NCBI RefSeq assembly: GCF_000181515.1
Contig: NZ_ABCG01000002.1
Span: 372,001-436,000, forward strand
Reading direction: 5' to 3'
Length of the DNA: 64,000 nt
From: Erythrobacter sp. SD-21
Lineage (GTDB): Bacteria > Pseudomonadota > Alphaproteobacteria > Sphingomonadales > Sphingomonadaceae
Below the pieces are notes generated by a model that saw only the letters and a program-made list of their open reading frames with translations, had not been told where the DNA came from and did not search any database. Numbering within the stretch: position 1 is the first letter of the stretch; each line of letters starts with the position of its first letter. This document shows positions 43,547-53,173 of the stretch, piece by piece. The translations under genes and the position numbers were made by a program.

Positions 43547-44050
43547 ATGCAGAATCACGGCGAACCGTCGGTCGAAGAGATCCTCGATTCGATCAAGAAA
43601 GTGATCGCGCGCGACAGCGAGACGCGTGCCGCGGCCATGCCCCAGCGCCGACGCGGCCTCGTGGCCGGCGGGGCCGATCCAGTCGATGCCGAGGAAGCCG
43701 AAGACGTGCTCGAACTGGGCGCGGGGCTGGGCGAAGAGCTCATCCTCGAAGACGATGCCGATCTCGACGCCGTCTATGGCGAGGAGCCGGGCGAAGACGA
43801 GGCCGAGGAAGACGGCCTGATCGCCGACGCCACGCGCAGCGCGATGCAGCAGAATTTCGCCGCGCTCACCATGCTCGCCAAGCCCGGCAAGCACCCGCAG
43901 ATCGTGCGTCAGGGCGAAACCTCGCTCGAAGGGCTGGTGCGCGAGATGCTCCGTCCGATGCTGGCCAAGTGGCTCGACGACAACCTGCCCGGGATGGTCG
44001 AAGGACTGGTAAAGGCCGAAATCGCCCGCATCGCCGGCAAGAAGCGCTAA
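43547..44050 (+). CDS. popZ: PopZ-type polar organizing protein (DUF2497)
   Basis: A 167-residue acidic protein of the PopZ family. PopZ forms a matrix at the cell pole that holds ParB-parS centromere complexes and other proteins. The N-terminal helix PSVEEILDSIKKVIARDS (client-binding) and the C-terminal helices SLEGLVREMLRPMLAKWLDDNLPGMVEGLVKAEIARIAG (oligomerisation) match the family; the middle is acidic and disordered. In Caulobacter popZ precedes valS; here an S9 peptidase gene follows instead. Two candidate parS sites occur elsewhere in this window. Confidence 0.85.
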   Translation: MQNHGEPSVEEILDSIKKVIARDSETRAAAMPQRRRGLVAGGADPVDAEEAEDVLELGAGLGEELILEDDADLDAVYGEEPGEDEAEEDGLIADATRSAMQQNFAALTMLAKPGKHPQIVRQGETSLEGLVREMLRPMLAKWLDDNLPGMVEGLVKAEIARIAGKKR

Positions 44051-44092
44051 GCCCCTTCTACAGCGACAGATTGCGCGCTACACCGCGCAGCC

Positions 44093-46201
44093 ATGACAAC
44101 ACGCATCAGGGTCGCCGTCCCGCTCGCCAGCGCCATTGCGCTCCTCGCCACCCCGCTCGCCGCACAGGACGCGCACGAACCGATGCGGGCGGAAGACCTA
44201 GTGACGATGCCGCGGCTCGGCAGCCCCACGGTTTCTCCCGACGGCACCTTGGCGGTCTATTCGGTCACCATGACAGATAGCGAGAGTTTCGCCCGGTCGA
44301 GCCAGCTCTATCTGCGCTCACTCGCCAACACCGAGGCGAAGCCCGCGGAAATCGACCTTGAAGGTAGCGGCGCAACATTCGGCGGCGACGGCTGGCTCTA
44401 TTACCTCACCAGCAACGCCGACAGCGACAGCACGCAGGTCTGGCGCGCCCGCATCGGCGCGGATGGCAGCGTGACTGGCGCCAGCCAGGTGACCGACATT
44501 GCGCGCGGCGTGAACGGTTTCCACGTCTCCGACGCGGGCGACCGCATCGCGATCTGGACCGATATCGCGCGCAGCTGCACCGCGATTGACTGCGACGACA
44601 GCGCCAAAGCCTATGCGCCCGGCCCCGGCGACGGGCGGCTTTACAACGCGGAAGACGGTTTCTTCCGCCATTGGGACGCCTGGGAAACGCCCGGCACCTA
44701 CAGCCGCGTCTTCGCCTTCCCGCTGGAAAACGGTGTGGCCACCGGTACCGGCATGGCGGTCGACGGCCCCATGGGCGCCGGCGGCCCAAGCGGCGATACG
44801 CCGGGCGCGCCTTTCGGCGGCGGCGAGGATATCGCTTTCGCGCCCGATGGGTCCGGCATCTACTTCGCCGCGCGCGAGGCCGGGGCCGAGGAGCCGCACA
44901 GCGTCAATTTCGACATCTGGTGGAGCGACCTCTCCGGCTCCGCACCCCTCAATCTCACCGCGGCCAACGAAGCGCTCGATCTGCTGCCGACGCCTTCGCC
45001 CGACGGCCAGTTCCTCGCCTATGTCGCCATGGCGCGCCCAGGCTATGAAGCGGACCGGCAGGTGGTCATGCTGCGCGACCTCAAGAGCGGGGTGACCACC
45101 GCGCTAACGGGCGATTTCGACCGCAGCTTCGGCAGTCTCGCATGGACGCCCGACTCGCGCTGGCTGGTGGCCACGGCGCAGGACGTGCTCGACACGCCCG
45201 CTTTCCGCATCGATCCGCGCAGCGGCGCGGTCGAGAAGCTCGACCTGATGGCAGGCAACGAGGCGCATCTCGGAAACCTCACACCGCTGTCTTCGGGCGG
45301 TATCCTCTTCACGCGCGATTCGATCGGCGCGCCTGCCGAACTGTTCCTGTCGAAGAACTGGGGCATGGCGGAACCGCTGACGCAGGTAGCCGCACCTACA
45401 ATCGGCCAGTTCGCCCCCGTCGTGGTCGAACGCTTCAGCTTTCCCGGCGCCAATGGGGACACGGTCTGGGGCCAGATCACCAAGCTGGAAGGGCACGAGG
45501 GCCCCATCCCGGCCATCCTCTATGTCCATGGCGGACCGCAGGGTTCGTTCAACGATGGCTGGTCGAGCCGTTGGAATCCGCGCGTCGTCGCAAGCCAGGG
45601 CTACGCCGTCATCTCGGTCGATTTTCACGGCAGCACGGGCTACGGGCAGGCCTTTACCGACAGCATCAACGGCGATTGGGGCGGCAAGCCGCTCGAAGAC
45701 CTCAAGCTGGGCCTCGCCGCCGCGCTCGAACGTGACGATCAGATCGACGGCAGCCGCGCCTGCGCGATGGGGGCAAGCTATGGCGGCTACATGATGAACT
45801 GGATTGCGGGCAACTGGCCCGACCGGTTCGACTGCCTCGTCCAGCACGACGGGCTCTTCGACATGCGCAGCTTCTATTATACGACCGAGGAACTGTGGTT
45901 TCCCAAGTGGGATTTCGGCGGAAGCTACGCCGAAAACCCGGAGAGCTACGAGCGCTGGAATCCGGTGAATTACGTCGAAAACTGGAAGACGCCGATGCTG
46001 GTGATCGCGGGCGAAAAGGACTTCCGCGTGCCCTATACGCAGGGCCTCGCTAGCTTCACCGCGCTGCAAGAACAGGGCGTGCCGGCGCAGCTGCTGGTCT
46101 TCCCGGAAGAGAATCACTGGGTGCTGGGCGCGAAGAATTCGCTCCAGTGGCACAACACGGTCTTCGCCTGGCTCGACCGCTGGCTGAAGCCGGATGAGTA
46201 A
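44093..46201 (+). CDS. S9 family serine peptidase, exported
   Basis: A 702-residue prolyl-oligopeptidase-type enzyme with a signal peptide ([25 protein letters not shown]). An N-terminal beta-propeller (about 40-430: [31 protein letters not shown]) covers the alpha/beta hydrolase domain with the catalytic Ser in [12 protein letters not shown] (about 565), Asp in GEKDFRVPY and His in EENHWVLG. Peptide substrates of such periplasmic enzymes are typically short. Overlaps the ferredoxin gene by 8 bases. Confidence 0.93.
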   Translation: MTTRIRVAVPLASAIALLATPLAAQDAHEPMRAEDLVTMPRLGSPTVSPDGTLAVYSVTMTDSESFARSSQLYLRSLANTEAKPAEIDLEGSGATFGGDGWLYYLTSNADSDSTQVWRARIGADGSVTGASQVTDIARGVNGFHVSDAGDRIAIWTDIARSCTAIDCDDSAKAYAPGPGDGRLYNAEDGFFRHWDAWETPGTYSRVFAFPLENGVATGTGMAVDGPMGAGGPSGDTPGAPFGGGEDIAFAPDGSGIYFAAREAGAEEPHSVNFDIWWSDLSGSAPLNLTAANEALDLLPTPSPDGQFLAYVAMARPGYEADRQVVMLRDLKSGVTTALTGDFDRSFGSLAWTPDSRWLVATAQDVLDTPAFRIDPRSGAVEKLDLMAGNEAHLGNLTPLSSGGILFTRDSIGAPAELFLSKNWGMAEPLTQVAAPTIGQFAPVVVERFSFPGANGDTVWGQITKLEGHEGPIPAILYVHGGPQGSFNDGWSSRWNPRVVASQGYAVISVDFHGSTGYGQAFTDSINGDWGGKPLEDLKLGLAAALERDDQIDGSRACAMGASYGGYMMNWIAGNWPDRFDCLVQHDGLFDMRSFYYTTEELWFPKWDFGGSYAENPESYERWNPVNYVENWKTPMLVIAGEKDFRVPYTQGLASFTALQEQGVPAQLLVFPEENHWVLGAKNSLQWHNTVFAWLDRWLKPDE

Positions 46202-46568
46202 GAAAGGCCTCGCCAAGGCGCAGGCGGCACTCGGCAAGATCGGCGGCGAGACCGCGCAAAGACAGATTTTCCTATGCGCGATCAGCGAGAAGCAGAAATG
46301 CTGTTCGCGCGAGGACGGCAAGGCCGCGTGGAATTACCTCAAGAAGCGCCTGAAGCAGCTCGATCTGGTGGGGCGGGGCCGCGTGGTCCAGCGGACCAAG
46401 GCCGATTGCCTGCAGATTTGCGCGCACGGCCCCATCGCCGTCGTCTGGCCGGAAAACGTCTGGTACCACTCCTGCTCCGAGGAAGTGCTCGAAGCGATCA
46501 TCCAGCGCCACCTCATTGGTGGTGTACCGGTCGAGGAATACCGGCTGCGCAGCGCCGAAGATGACTAG
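46194..46568 (+). CDS. Thioredoxin-like [2Fe-2S] ferredoxin domain protein
   Basis: A 124-residue protein with the cysteine pattern of thioredoxin-fold ferredoxins: Cys28 and Cys36/37 ([14 protein letters not shown]), then Cys72 and Cys76 ([10 protein letters not shown]), plus Cys94. It probably carries a 2Fe-2S cluster. Overlaps the peptidase gene by 8 bases; its stop overlaps the stop of the convergent membrane gene by 4. Electron partner unknown. Confidence 0.85.
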   Translation: MSKKGLAKAQAALGKIGGETAQRQIFLCAISEKQKCCSREDGKAAWNYLKKRLKQLDLVGRGRVVQRTKADCLQICAHGPIAVVWPENVWYHSCSEEVLEAIIQRHLIGGVPVEEYRLRSAEDD

Positions 46569-46864
46569 TCTTCGTCGATCCGGTTGTCGGGCAGGTTGTT
46601 ATCGACCGATTCGTCGTGCCCCGTGCCGGATGACAGGAACACCAGCCCCATAAGCGCGCTCGCCAGCAGCATCACGAAACCGACGCCGAGCGCGGTGGCG
46701 ATGTAGAAGTGCACCGAAACCTCGCCGCCAAACTTGTAGAGCAGCGCCAGCGCGATGAGCACCAGGCCGAGCGTGACGAGGAACATGAAACGCATGATCC
46801 GCCGGTAACGCGCCCAAGCGAAGGCGGCCGCTTCGGGATCGTCGAGAGGTGATTTGCCAGTCAT
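46565..46864 (-). CDS. Small two-helix membrane protein, 99 aa
   Basis: Two transmembrane helices ([21 protein letters not shown] and [25 protein letters not shown]) between a charged N-terminus ([19 protein letters not shown]) and an acidic tail ([17 protein letters not shown]). The ATG at 46864 follows GGGAGAGGCG; upstream in-frame ATGs lie further away. No named family recognised. Confidence 0.7.
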   Translation of the reverse strand: MTGKSPLDDPEAAAFAWARYRRIMRFMFLVTLGLVLIALALLYKFGGEVSVHFYIATALGVGFVMLLASALMGLVFLSSGTGHDESVDNNLPDNRIDED

Positions 46865-46976
46865 CGCCTCTCCCATGGCCCTCATGCGTGCCACTGGCAA
46901 CGCCCCAAAATGCGCCGATTCGCCATTTCGCCGCAAAAATGGCATCCTCCCCGACACTGGTATCGTGGAGGCGTGC

Positions 46977-47408
46977 ATGAATATCGCGAAGCTTATCGAA
47001 TCCCGCAGCAGTTCCGACATCATTTCGGTCACGGTGGACCAACCGGTAAGCGATGCAATCACCCTTTTGGCCTCTAAGCGGATCGGCGCCCTGCCGGTCA
47101 TGGAGGAAGGCCGGGTCGCAGGCATCTTTTCCGAGCGCGATGTGATTTACCGCCTCGCGCATGAAGGCGAGACCTGCCTTTCGCGCCGGATCGGCGAGGT
47201 GATGACCTCGCCTGCAATCACGGTGGAGCGCAGCATGCTCGTCGACCAGGCGCTGGCGCTGATGACCCGCCGCCGCATCCGCCACCTGCCCGTTATCGAT
47301 GGCGAGGCGATGTGCGGGTTCATCTCGATCGGCGATCTCGTCAAATCGCGGATGGACGAGGTCCAGCACGAGGCCGACGCCATGCGCGATTACATCGCTC
47401 ACGCTTGA
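46977..47408 (+). CDS. CBS-pair domain protein
   Basis: A 143-residue protein made of two CBS domains: ISVTVDQPVSDAITLLASKRIGALPVMEEGRVAGIFSERDVI and SPAITVERSMLVDQALALMTRRRIRHLPVIDGEAMCGFISIGDLV. Such proteins bind adenine nucleotides and act as energy or redox sensors. The ATG at 46977 follows gtggaggc. No fused effector domain; the partner is unknown. Confidence 0.92.
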   Translation: MNIAKLIESRSSSDIISVTVDQPVSDAITLLASKRIGALPVMEEGRVAGIFSERDVIYRLAHEGETCLSRRIGEVMTSPAITVERSMLVDQALALMTRRRIRHLPVIDGEAMCGFISIGDLVKSRMDEVQHEADAMRDYIAHA

Positions 47409-47439
47409 GGCCGGGCCTCGCGCTCCCTACATCACCCGC

Positions 47440-47769
47440 ATGGCCGAAATGCTCACCCTGACCCCAGCCGCCGCCAAGCGCGTTGCTGCCATCGCCGACA
47501 AGCAGGCGAAACCCCCGGTCCTGCGCCTATCGGTGGAGGGCGGGGGATGTTCCGGCTTCCAGTACAAGTTCGACCTCGCCGAAGGGCCGGAAGACGACGA
47601 TTCGGTGAGCGATACCGATGGCGTGAAGCTGGTCGTCGATTCGGTCAGCCTCGACCTTGTGGCGGGCAGCACGGTCGACTTCGTCGAATCGCTGGGCGGC
47701 GCGGCTTTCCGCGTCGAGAACCCCAACGCTGCGGCCGGGTGCGGCTGCGGATCGAGCTTTGGGATTTAG
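47440..47769 (+). CDS. A-type Fe-S carrier, ErpA/IscA family
   Basis: A 109-residue A-type carrier with Cys37 (GGGCSGFQY) and Cys101/Cys103 (GCGCGSSFGI). It is a second such carrier, separate from sufA at 14.6 kb. The ErpA-type end (VENPNAAAGCGCGSSFGI) suggests delivery to respiratory or isoprenoid enzymes. Start taken as ATG 47440; ATG 47449 is possible. Confidence 0.92.
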   Translation: MAEMLTLTPAAAKRVAAIADKQAKPPVLRLSVEGGGCSGFQYKFDLAEGPEDDDSVSDTDGVKLVVDSVSLDLVAGSTVDFVESLGGAAFRVENPNAAAGCGCGSSFGI

Positions 47770-47807
47770 ATTAGACCCGCGGCGATGCTTGAGGCATGGA
47801 TGCCTCC

Positions 47808-48593
47808 ATGAAAATCGCCACTTTCAACATCAACGGTATCAAGGCGCGCCTGCCGCGCCTCCTCGAATGGCTCGAGGAAACCCGCCCCACCGTCGCCTGT
47901 CTGCAGGAAATCAAGACGATGGACGAGGGCTTCCCGGCGGAAGAGTTCGAGAAGATTGGCTACCAGGCCATCTGGCACGGGCAGAAGAGCTTCAACGGCG
48001 TGGCGATCCTCTCCGACGGGACCAAGCCGGTCGAAATCCAGCGCGGTCTGGACATCGACGGGCCGAAGGAAGGCGAGGGCGAACAGGCGCGCTATCTCGA
48101 AGCCGAGGTGAACGGGATTCGTATCTGCAACCTCTACCTGCCCAACGGCAACCCGCATCCGGGGCCCAAGTTCGACTACAAGCTGGCCTGGATGGAGAAA
48201 CTGCGCGGGCGCATGGCGCAGATCTGGGCCGAGGAAGTGCCGGCCGTCGTGCTCGGCGATTTCAACGTTATTCCCGAAGACAAGGACGTCTGGTCGCCCA
48301 AGGCCATGGCCAGCGACGCCTTGATGCAGCCCGAAAGCCGCGACGCGTACAGACGCTTCCTCGCCAACGGATGGACCGATGCGATCGACACGCTCAATCC
48401 CCGCGGCGGGGTGTGGACCTATTGGGATTACCAAGCCGGCGCTTGGCAGCGCGATCACGGATTCCGGATCGATCACCTCCTGCTCTCGCCCGAAACCGCC
48501 GACCGCATGGTCTCCGCCGGTGTCGACAAGGAATACCGCGGGCGCGAGAAGTCGAGCGACCACACGCCCGTCTGGGTCGAATTGCGCGACTGA
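47808..48593 (+). CDS. xthA: Exodeoxyribonuclease III
   Basis: A 261-residue DNA repair enzyme (AP endonuclease and 3'-exonuclease) of the endonuclease/exonuclease/phosphatase fold. Motifs: MKIATFNINGIKARL, CLQEIKTMDEGFP, NLYLPNG, VLGDFNVIPEDKDVW and SSDHTPVWVEL, with the catalytic Asp-His pair at the end. The ATG at 47808 gives the usual family N-terminus; the in-frame ATG at 47796 adds four residues and has a poorly spaced GAGG. A terminator follows. Confidence 0.92.
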   Translation: MKIATFNINGIKARLPRLLEWLEETRPTVACLQEIKTMDEGFPAEEFEKIGYQAIWHGQKSFNGVAILSDGTKPVEIQRGLDIDGPKEGEGEQARYLEAEVNGIRICNLYLPNGNPHPGPKFDYKLAWMEKLRGRMAQIWAEEVPAVVLGDFNVIPEDKDVWSPKAMASDALMQPESRDAYRRFLANGWTDAIDTLNPRGGVWTYWDYQAGAWQRDHGFRIDHLLLSPETADRMVSAGVDKEYRGREKSSDHTPVWVELRD

Positions 48594-48604
48594 GCACACA
48601 AAAA

Positions 48605-48633
48605 GGCCGCCGCACGCTGGCGACGGCCCTTTC
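48605..48633. terminator. Bidirectional terminator between xthA and the SleB-type hydrolase gene
   Basis: GGCCGcCGC (48605-48613) pairs with GCGaCGGCC (48620-48628) with one mismatch. T's follow on the plus strand; five A's precede it on the plus strand and give TTTTT on the minus strand, serving both convergent genes. Confidence 0.75.
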
Positions 48634-48654
48634 TGTCTCTTCGCTATCCGCTAA

Positions 48655-49299
48655 TCAGCGATAGAAGATGTGCGTCTTGATCGCGGCGCGGCGCGTCATG
48701 CGCGAAGCCCAGCGCGGCTTTACGTAAGTCGCGTGGAAATAGAGCGAATCCTGCGCCTCGCTGTCCCACAGGCCCTGATGAGCGATGCGGGCAATCGCAG
48801 TGGCGCGCTTCCACGCGTCCGAGCCGGTCTTGATGCGGGGCATCGATCCGCCGCGCACGAAGCTGAACTGGGCGCGCTGGTAGACGACGCCGCAATAGCT
48901 TTCGGGGAAACGGCTCGATTCCGAGCGGTTGATCACGACCTGCGCCACGGCCAGCTGGCCGGCCAGCGGCTCGCCGCGCGATTCGAAATAGACGGCGCCG
49001 GCAAGGCAGCGCATTTCGTCGGAAAGTTCGCCTGTAGCCGGCATCGCAGCGACGAGGTCGCGCAGGCTATCGGCCTGGGGCAGGTTTCCGGTGAATTCCT
49101 GGGTTGCTTCCTCGGGAAGCTCCTGGATCACTTCTTCGCTGACGAAGACCGGAACCACCTCTTCGGTGAGTTCGGCAATCGGCTCGGTGACCTCGGATTC
49201 GGTCGCCTGGGCGACCTGTGCGCCGGTTTCTTCCGCACCGGCAAACGTTGCAATCATAGTTGCGGCGGCTGCCGCAAAACCAAGAACAGACTTTCGCAT
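48655..49299 (-). CDS. Cell wall hydrolase, SleB-type
   Basis: A 214-residue exported protein with a signal peptide (MRKSVLGFAAAAATMIATFAGAEE), an acidic alanine/glutamate-rich linker (about residues 25-85) and a C-terminal hydrolase domain (Hydrolase_2/SleB): MRCLAGAVYFESRGEPLAGQLAVAQVVINR, YCGVVYQRAQFSFVR and ALYFHATYVKPRW-like SLYFHATYVKPRWASR. The catalytic Glu is in YFESRGE. It probably cuts peptidoglycan during growth. First of the nine-gene minus-strand group leading away from the presumed origin. Confidence 0.88.
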   Translation of the reverse strand: MRKSVLGFAAAAATMIATFAGAEETGAQVAQATESEVTEPIAELTEEVVPVFVSEEVIQELPEEATQEFTGNLPQADSLRDLVAAMPATGELSDEMRCLAGAVYFESRGEPLAGQLAVAQVVINRSESSRFPESYCGVVYQRAQFSFVRGGSMPRIKTGSDAWKRATAIARIAHQGLWDSEAQDSLYFHATYVKPRWASRMTRRAAIKTHIFYR

Positions 49300-49500
49300 A
49301 GTTCCGCTTATCTGGGCGGTGAGTAGCTGTCGCAGGCTGGGAACCGGTGCGCGTTGCTTGCGTCTGGCAAATTCTGGTTCCGTTAGCGGGCCTGCCGCTT
49401 GCTCCCCGTCTGCGTGCTAGTCCATCGACCCCATTGCCAATCGGACTGCCTGCGCATCGAAGCTGGGGTGTCAAATAGTCTCATTTGAAACCGCGTCAAG

Positions 49501-49842
49501 TTAACGCGGGGATGAATCTACCAGCCGTTCCACTTCGGGACCGTCGAGTTCGACGAACCAGCAGTCGGGATCCTGACGTTGCCTTTTGGCGACATATTCG
49601 TCGAATTCCTGTGGATTTTCAGAGTTCTGCTCACGTGTGCAAGTGAAGCGCCGGGACCCGTCCAACTGCGGCATACGCTCCCACAGGCGTGCATTATTGC
49701 CACTATGCATGGTTAATATCACCACGGTCCCAGCATCGTATTCACCCTTTTGCAAGACCATTCCGAACCCGCCGAGGCCTTGGGCAAGCTTGATGAGGCC
49801 GGCCACTTCGAGATGCGCGGGCAGCCGCGCTTCTTCGGTCAT
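49501..49842 (-). CDS. DUF1491 family protein
   Basis: A 113-residue protein of the alphaproteobacterial DUF1491 family: RLPAHLEVAGLIKLAQGLGGFGMVLQKGEYDAGTVVILT and YVAKRQRQDPDCWFVELD. Function unknown. It overlaps the upstream thioesterase gene by 4 bases, so they are translationally coupled. Confidence 0.85.
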   Translation of the reverse strand: MTEEARLPAHLEVAGLIKLAQGLGGFGMVLQKGEYDAGTVVILTMHSGNNARLWERMPQLDGSRRFTCTREQNSENPQEFDEYVAKRQRQDPDCWFVELDGPEVERLVDSSPR

Positions 49843-50297
49843 CCCTGGTAACCAGCCAGGCTGGAGAGGGGTATCCGCGATTTCATGAAGGTGCCCGTGC
49901 CGCGTCCGATTTCCTCGCCCTCGGCATCGACCAGCCGCGATTCGGCCACGAAAACGCGGCGGCGTCCGCTGACCCAGCGCCCCTCGGCCACGACCTTGCC
50001 ATCGCGCACGGGCTTGCTGAAATGGAGGTTGAAGCTGGTGGTGAGGAGGAAGCGGTCAGTGACCAGCGTGTTCGCGGCGTAGAAAGCCGCATCGTCGAGC
50101 ATCTTGAAATAGATCGTACCATGCGCCGCACCGGCAGCGTGGAAGCAATCCTCGGTCACGTCGAAGGTGATTCGCGCAGTCCCCTCGCCGGTCACTTCGA
50201 GCGCCGAGGCGAATTGTCCGTTGACCGGGGCGGAGGCATACAGGCTTTCCAGCGCACGCCAATGCGTCTCGGCTCCGCTACTCGCCGCCCCGTTCAT
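49839..50297 (-). CDS. PaaI-type acyl-CoA thioesterase
   Basis: A 152-residue hot-dog-fold protein: TEDCFHAAGAAHGTIYFKMLDDAAFYAANTLVTDRF with the HG-x-D/N pattern of the PaaI group, and LHFSKPVRDGKVVAEGRWVSGRRR. Substrate unknown. Coupled to the DUF1491 gene by a 4-base overlap. Confidence 0.88.
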   Translation of the reverse strand: MNGAASSGAETHWRALESLYASAPVNGQFASALEVTGEGTARITFDVTEDCFHAAGAAHGTIYFKMLDDAAFYAANTLVTDRFLLTTSFNLHFSKPVRDGKVVAEGRWVSGRRRVFVAESRLVDAEGEEIGRGTGTFMKSRIPLSSLAGYQG

Positions 50298-50321
50298 CGC
50301 TAAATTCCGTCCGTCCTTCGC

Positions 50322-50894
50322 TCAACCGCGCGGTTCGACCCAGCCGATCGAACCATCGGCGCGGCGATAGACCATATTATGTTTCTCGGTAGCCCCGTTC
50401 TTGAAGAACAGCGCGTTGGCGTTCTGCAGATCGAGCAGCATTACCGCGTCGGCGACCGAGCATTCGGGGATGAGCGCGCTGGTTTCCGCAATCACCGGCG
50501 GGCTGTCGTGCTCGACCTCGGCCTCGGTGTCGGAATCGGGGGCGGCGAGAATCGTATAGGCGGCTTCCTGTTCGCGCATGGCGTGGTCGGCCTGTTCGTG
50601 GCGGTCCTTGATTCGGCGCTTGTAGCGGCGCAATTGCTTTTCGATCTTAGCCGCTGCCGCATCGAAGGCCTGGTGGACGTCGTGCGCTTCGGCGTGGCCC
50701 TTCAGGATGAGGCCCTGCATCACATGCGCGACAATGTCGGAGGAGTAGGACCCGCCCGCGGCCTTGCCGAAGGTCACATGGCTGGAGATCGCGCGGTTGA
50801 AATACTTTTCAACGATGCCCTGCATTCGGTCTTCGACATGGGTCTGCAAGGCTGCGCCGGTGTCGATCTGGTGGCCCGAAACACGGATATCCAT
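50322..50894 (-). CDS. hpf: Ribosome hibernation promoting factor, long form
   Basis: A 190-residue long-type HPF that dimerises ribosomes in stationary phase. N-terminal sigma-54 modulation domain (about 1-110) with DIRVSGHQIDTGAALQTHVEDRM and HAEAHDVHQAFDAAAAKIEKQLRRYKRRI; C-terminal dimerisation domain (about 130-190) with LLDLQNANALFFKNGATEKHNMVYRRADGSIGWVEPRG. Start at ATG 50894 (MDIRVSGHQ) fits the family. Confidence 0.95.
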   Translation of the reverse strand: MDIRVSGHQIDTGAALQTHVEDRMQGIVEKYFNRAISSHVTFGKAAGGSYSSDIVAHVMQGLILKGHAEAHDVHQAFDAAAAKIEKQLRRYKRRIKDRHEQADHAMREQEAAYTILAAPDSDTEAEVEHDSPPVIAETSALIPECSVADAVMLLDLQNANALFFKNGATEKHNMVYRRADGSIGWVEPRG

Positions 50895-50966
50895 GAAGTA
50901 TCTCTCCTTTTAATCGCACCCCGGATTTTGACCGGCCCCGTCAGCCGGATGCAGTGCGCGGGATAA

Positions 50967-51656
50967 TTACCCCCAGAGAGGGTTTTCTATCCCGGCCATG
51001 AATTCGCGATGCCGCGCCAGCTCTTCCGGCGTCGGCGCATGCGGACGTGCCTCGCGCCTCGGACCGTCGGGAGCCTTGCGCACGGCGACGACTTCCGTCG
51101 TGATCTCCACAGCCGCGGTTTCGGCCGCGAGTTCGAGCCCGATCTGCCGGCCGCCCTTCAGTTCGACATAGACCTGCGCCAGCAATTCGGCATCGAGAAG
51201 CGCCCCGTGCTTCACGCGGTGGCTGCGATCAATTCCGTAGCGCGTGCAAAGCGCGTCGAGCGAGAGCTTCGCGCCCGGATGACGCTTCTTCGCCAGGGCG
51301 ACCGTATCGATCATGCGGCTCATGCACACCGCCTCACGCTCGCACAGCGCGAGTTCGGCGTTGAGGAAGCCGAAGTCGAAGCCCGCGTTATGCGCGATCA
51401 GCGGCGCGTCGCCGATAAAGTCCAGCAATTCGTGCGCGGTGTCGCGGAACAGCGGCTTGTCGGACAGAAAAGCGGCGGACAGGCCGTGCACCGCTTCGGC
51501 GCCGGCAGGCATGTCACGCTCGGGATTGTAATAGGCGTGGAAGGTGTTTCCCGTGGGTACGAGACTGACCATCTCGACGCAGCCGATTTCCACCATCCGG
51601 TCCCCAGTCCTGGGGTCCAAACCGGTGGTTTCGGTATCGAAGACGATCTCACGCAT
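50967..51656 (-). CDS. dnaQ: DNA polymerase III epsilon subunit
   Basis: A 229-residue 3'-5' proofreading exonuclease of the replicative polymerase. Exo I FDTETTGLDPRTGDRMVEIG (catalytic Asp and Glu), Exo II LIAHNAGFDFGFLNAEL, Exo III-epsilon HRVKHGALLDAELLAQVYVEL. C-terminal tail shows the clamp/alpha-binding region (EARPHAPTPEELARHREFM). It lies near the presumed origin, with coaE ending 52 bases upstream. Confidence 0.95.
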   Translation of the reverse strand: MREIVFDTETTGLDPRTGDRMVEIGCVEMVSLVPTGNTFHAYYNPERDMPAGAEAVHGLSAAFLSDKPLFRDTAHELLDFIGDAPLIAHNAGFDFGFLNAELALCEREAVCMSRMIDTVALAKKRHPGAKLSLDALCTRYGIDRSHRVKHGALLDAELLAQVYVELKGGRQIGLELAAETAAVEITTEVVAVRKAPDGPRREARPHAPTPEELARHREFMAGIENPLWG

Positions 51657-51707
51657 TAGCTAACCTATCGGACTCGTGCGCGCAGATTACAAGGGGGTTA
51701 CAAGTCC

Positions 51708-52325
51708 CTATTTCTGGCCCGCGCCCTCCATGCGTTCACTTCGAAGCGTAGCAATAAGCGTCAGCACTTCGTCCTCGGTCTCGGCCAGCGACTGGCCGGT
51801 ATCGATGACATAGGTCGCACGCTCACGCTTCTCGGCGTCGGGTGTCTGTAATCCAAGGATATGGGCGAATTTCTCCGGCGTCATGCCCGGCCGCGCCAGC
51901 ACTCGGGCGCGCTGCACTTCGGCCGGTGCCGAGACGACCACGATGCGGTCGACCAGGGCCTGGCCGTCTTTCTCGAACAATAGCGGGATATCGAAGACGG
52001 CGAAGGGCGCGCCGAAATGCTCGATCAGGAAAGCCTCGCGCCTGCGGGCGACAGCCGGGTGGACGATGGCTTCGAGGCGGGCGAGGGCTTCCGGATCGCC
52101 GAACACCTGCGCGCCGAGCTTTTCGCGCAGGACGCCGGTCTCATCGGTGCTTCCCGGAAATTCCGCCTCGATTGGCGGTACGAGTTCGCCGCCCGGTCCC
52201 TGCATGGCGCGCACCTCGGCGTCGGCGTCGAAGACGGGCACGCCCGCCGCTTCGAACATCGCGGCGACGGTCGATTTGCCCATGCCGATGGAGCCGGTGA
52301 GGCCGATGATCAGCGGTTTGGTCAC
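51708..52325 (-). CDS. coaE: Dephospho-CoA kinase
   Basis: A 205-residue P-loop kinase catalysing the last step of CoA synthesis. Walker A GLTGSIGMGKSTVAAMF, DADAEVRAMQGPGGELVPPI, AIVHPAVARRREAFL and FDIPLLFEKDGQ are all present. Overlaps aroE by 4 bases. Confidence 0.95.
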   Translation of the reverse strand: MTKPLIIGLTGSIGMGKSTVAAMFEAAGVPVFDADAEVRAMQGPGGELVPPIEAEFPGSTDETGVLREKLGAQVFGDPEALARLEAIVHPAVARRREAFLIEHFGAPFAVFDIPLLFEKDGQALVDRIVVVSAPAEVQRARVLARPGMTPEKFAHILGLQTPDAEKRERATYVIDTGQSLAETEDEVLTLIATLRSERMEGAGQK

Positions 52326-53173
52326 GCGGTGAGCCTTTCGCGCAGCTCGGCATCGTGCTCGCGCGGAGGTTCCTGCCCGAAGAAATGGGAGAAGGCCGCA
52401 GCCGCCTGGCCGATAAGCATGGCGAGCCCGTCGACGGTCTCGAAACCGGCCTTGCGGGCCGCCTTGAGAAAATCGGTCACCACCGGGTCGGTGACGATAT
52501 CGTAGGCAAGCGAGCCGGGCGGGGCGTGGCTCCAGTCGAAAGCGAGCGGGGGCTGGCCGCGCATGCCCAAGGGGCTGGCGTTGATCACGAGATCGCAGCA
52601 GCCCACGCGGTCGTCGAAGGCGAAGTCGGTGGCCTCGGCGAAATGCACGAGCGGGGCGGTATGGTGTTCGCCCGGTGCCAGTTCGTCCAGCAAGGTCCGC
52701 GCCTTGGCAGGATCACGCCCGGCTACCACCAGCGTGAAGCCTTCGCTGGCGAGGGCTGCGACTATCGCGCGCGCCGCGCCGCCGGTGCCGAGCACACGCG
52801 CCATGCGAAAATAATGCTGCTGCTTCAGTCGTGCGCGCAAGGGTTCGAGGAAGCCCGCCACATCGGTGTTGCGCCCGACGAGCGCGCCGTCTTTCGCGCG
52901 GTGGATGGTGTTCACCGCGCCCACCCGCTTGGCCAGCGGCTCGAGCCGGTCGACCAGCGGCAGCACCGCCTGTTTGTGCGGCATGGTGACGTTGCACCCG
53001 CGCCAGTTCGGGTCTTCGCGCCGCGCGGCGATGTAGGCGGGAAGGTCTTCCGCTGTGACGCGATGCGCGCGGTAGTCCGCGTCGAGGCCCAGCTTTTCGA
53101 ACCAGAAGCCATGGATTGCGGGCGATTTCGACTGGGCGATCGGATCGCCGATCACTTCGGCATAGTGGCTCAC
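52322..53173 (-). CDS. aroE: Shikimate dehydrogenase
   Basis: A 283-residue NADP-dependent enzyme that reduces 3-dehydroshikimate. Motifs: [33 protein letters not shown] with the catalytic Lys, [32 protein letters not shown] and [16 protein letters not shown]. The GTG at 53173 is used; it overlaps the maf stop as GTGA. Confidence 0.94.
   Translation of the reverse strand: MSHYAEVIGDPIAQSKSPAIHGFWFEKLGLDADYRAHRVTAEDLPAYIAARREDPNWRGCNVTMPHKQAVLPLVDRLEPLAKRVGAVNTIHRAKDGALVGRNTDVAGFLEPLRARLKQQHYFRMARVLGTGGAARAIVAALASEGFTLVVAGRDPAKARTLLDELAPGEHHTAPLVHFAEATDFAFDDRVGCCDLVINASPLGMRGQPPLAFDWSHAPPGSLAYDIVTDPVVTDFLKAARKAGFETVDGLAMLIGQAAAAFSHFFGQEPPREHDAELRERLTA

Noticed and set aside
49300-49500. Possible small gene between the SleB-type hydrolase and DUF1491
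   Set aside because: No frame with a start, ribosome site and plausible protein; treated as a promoter region.
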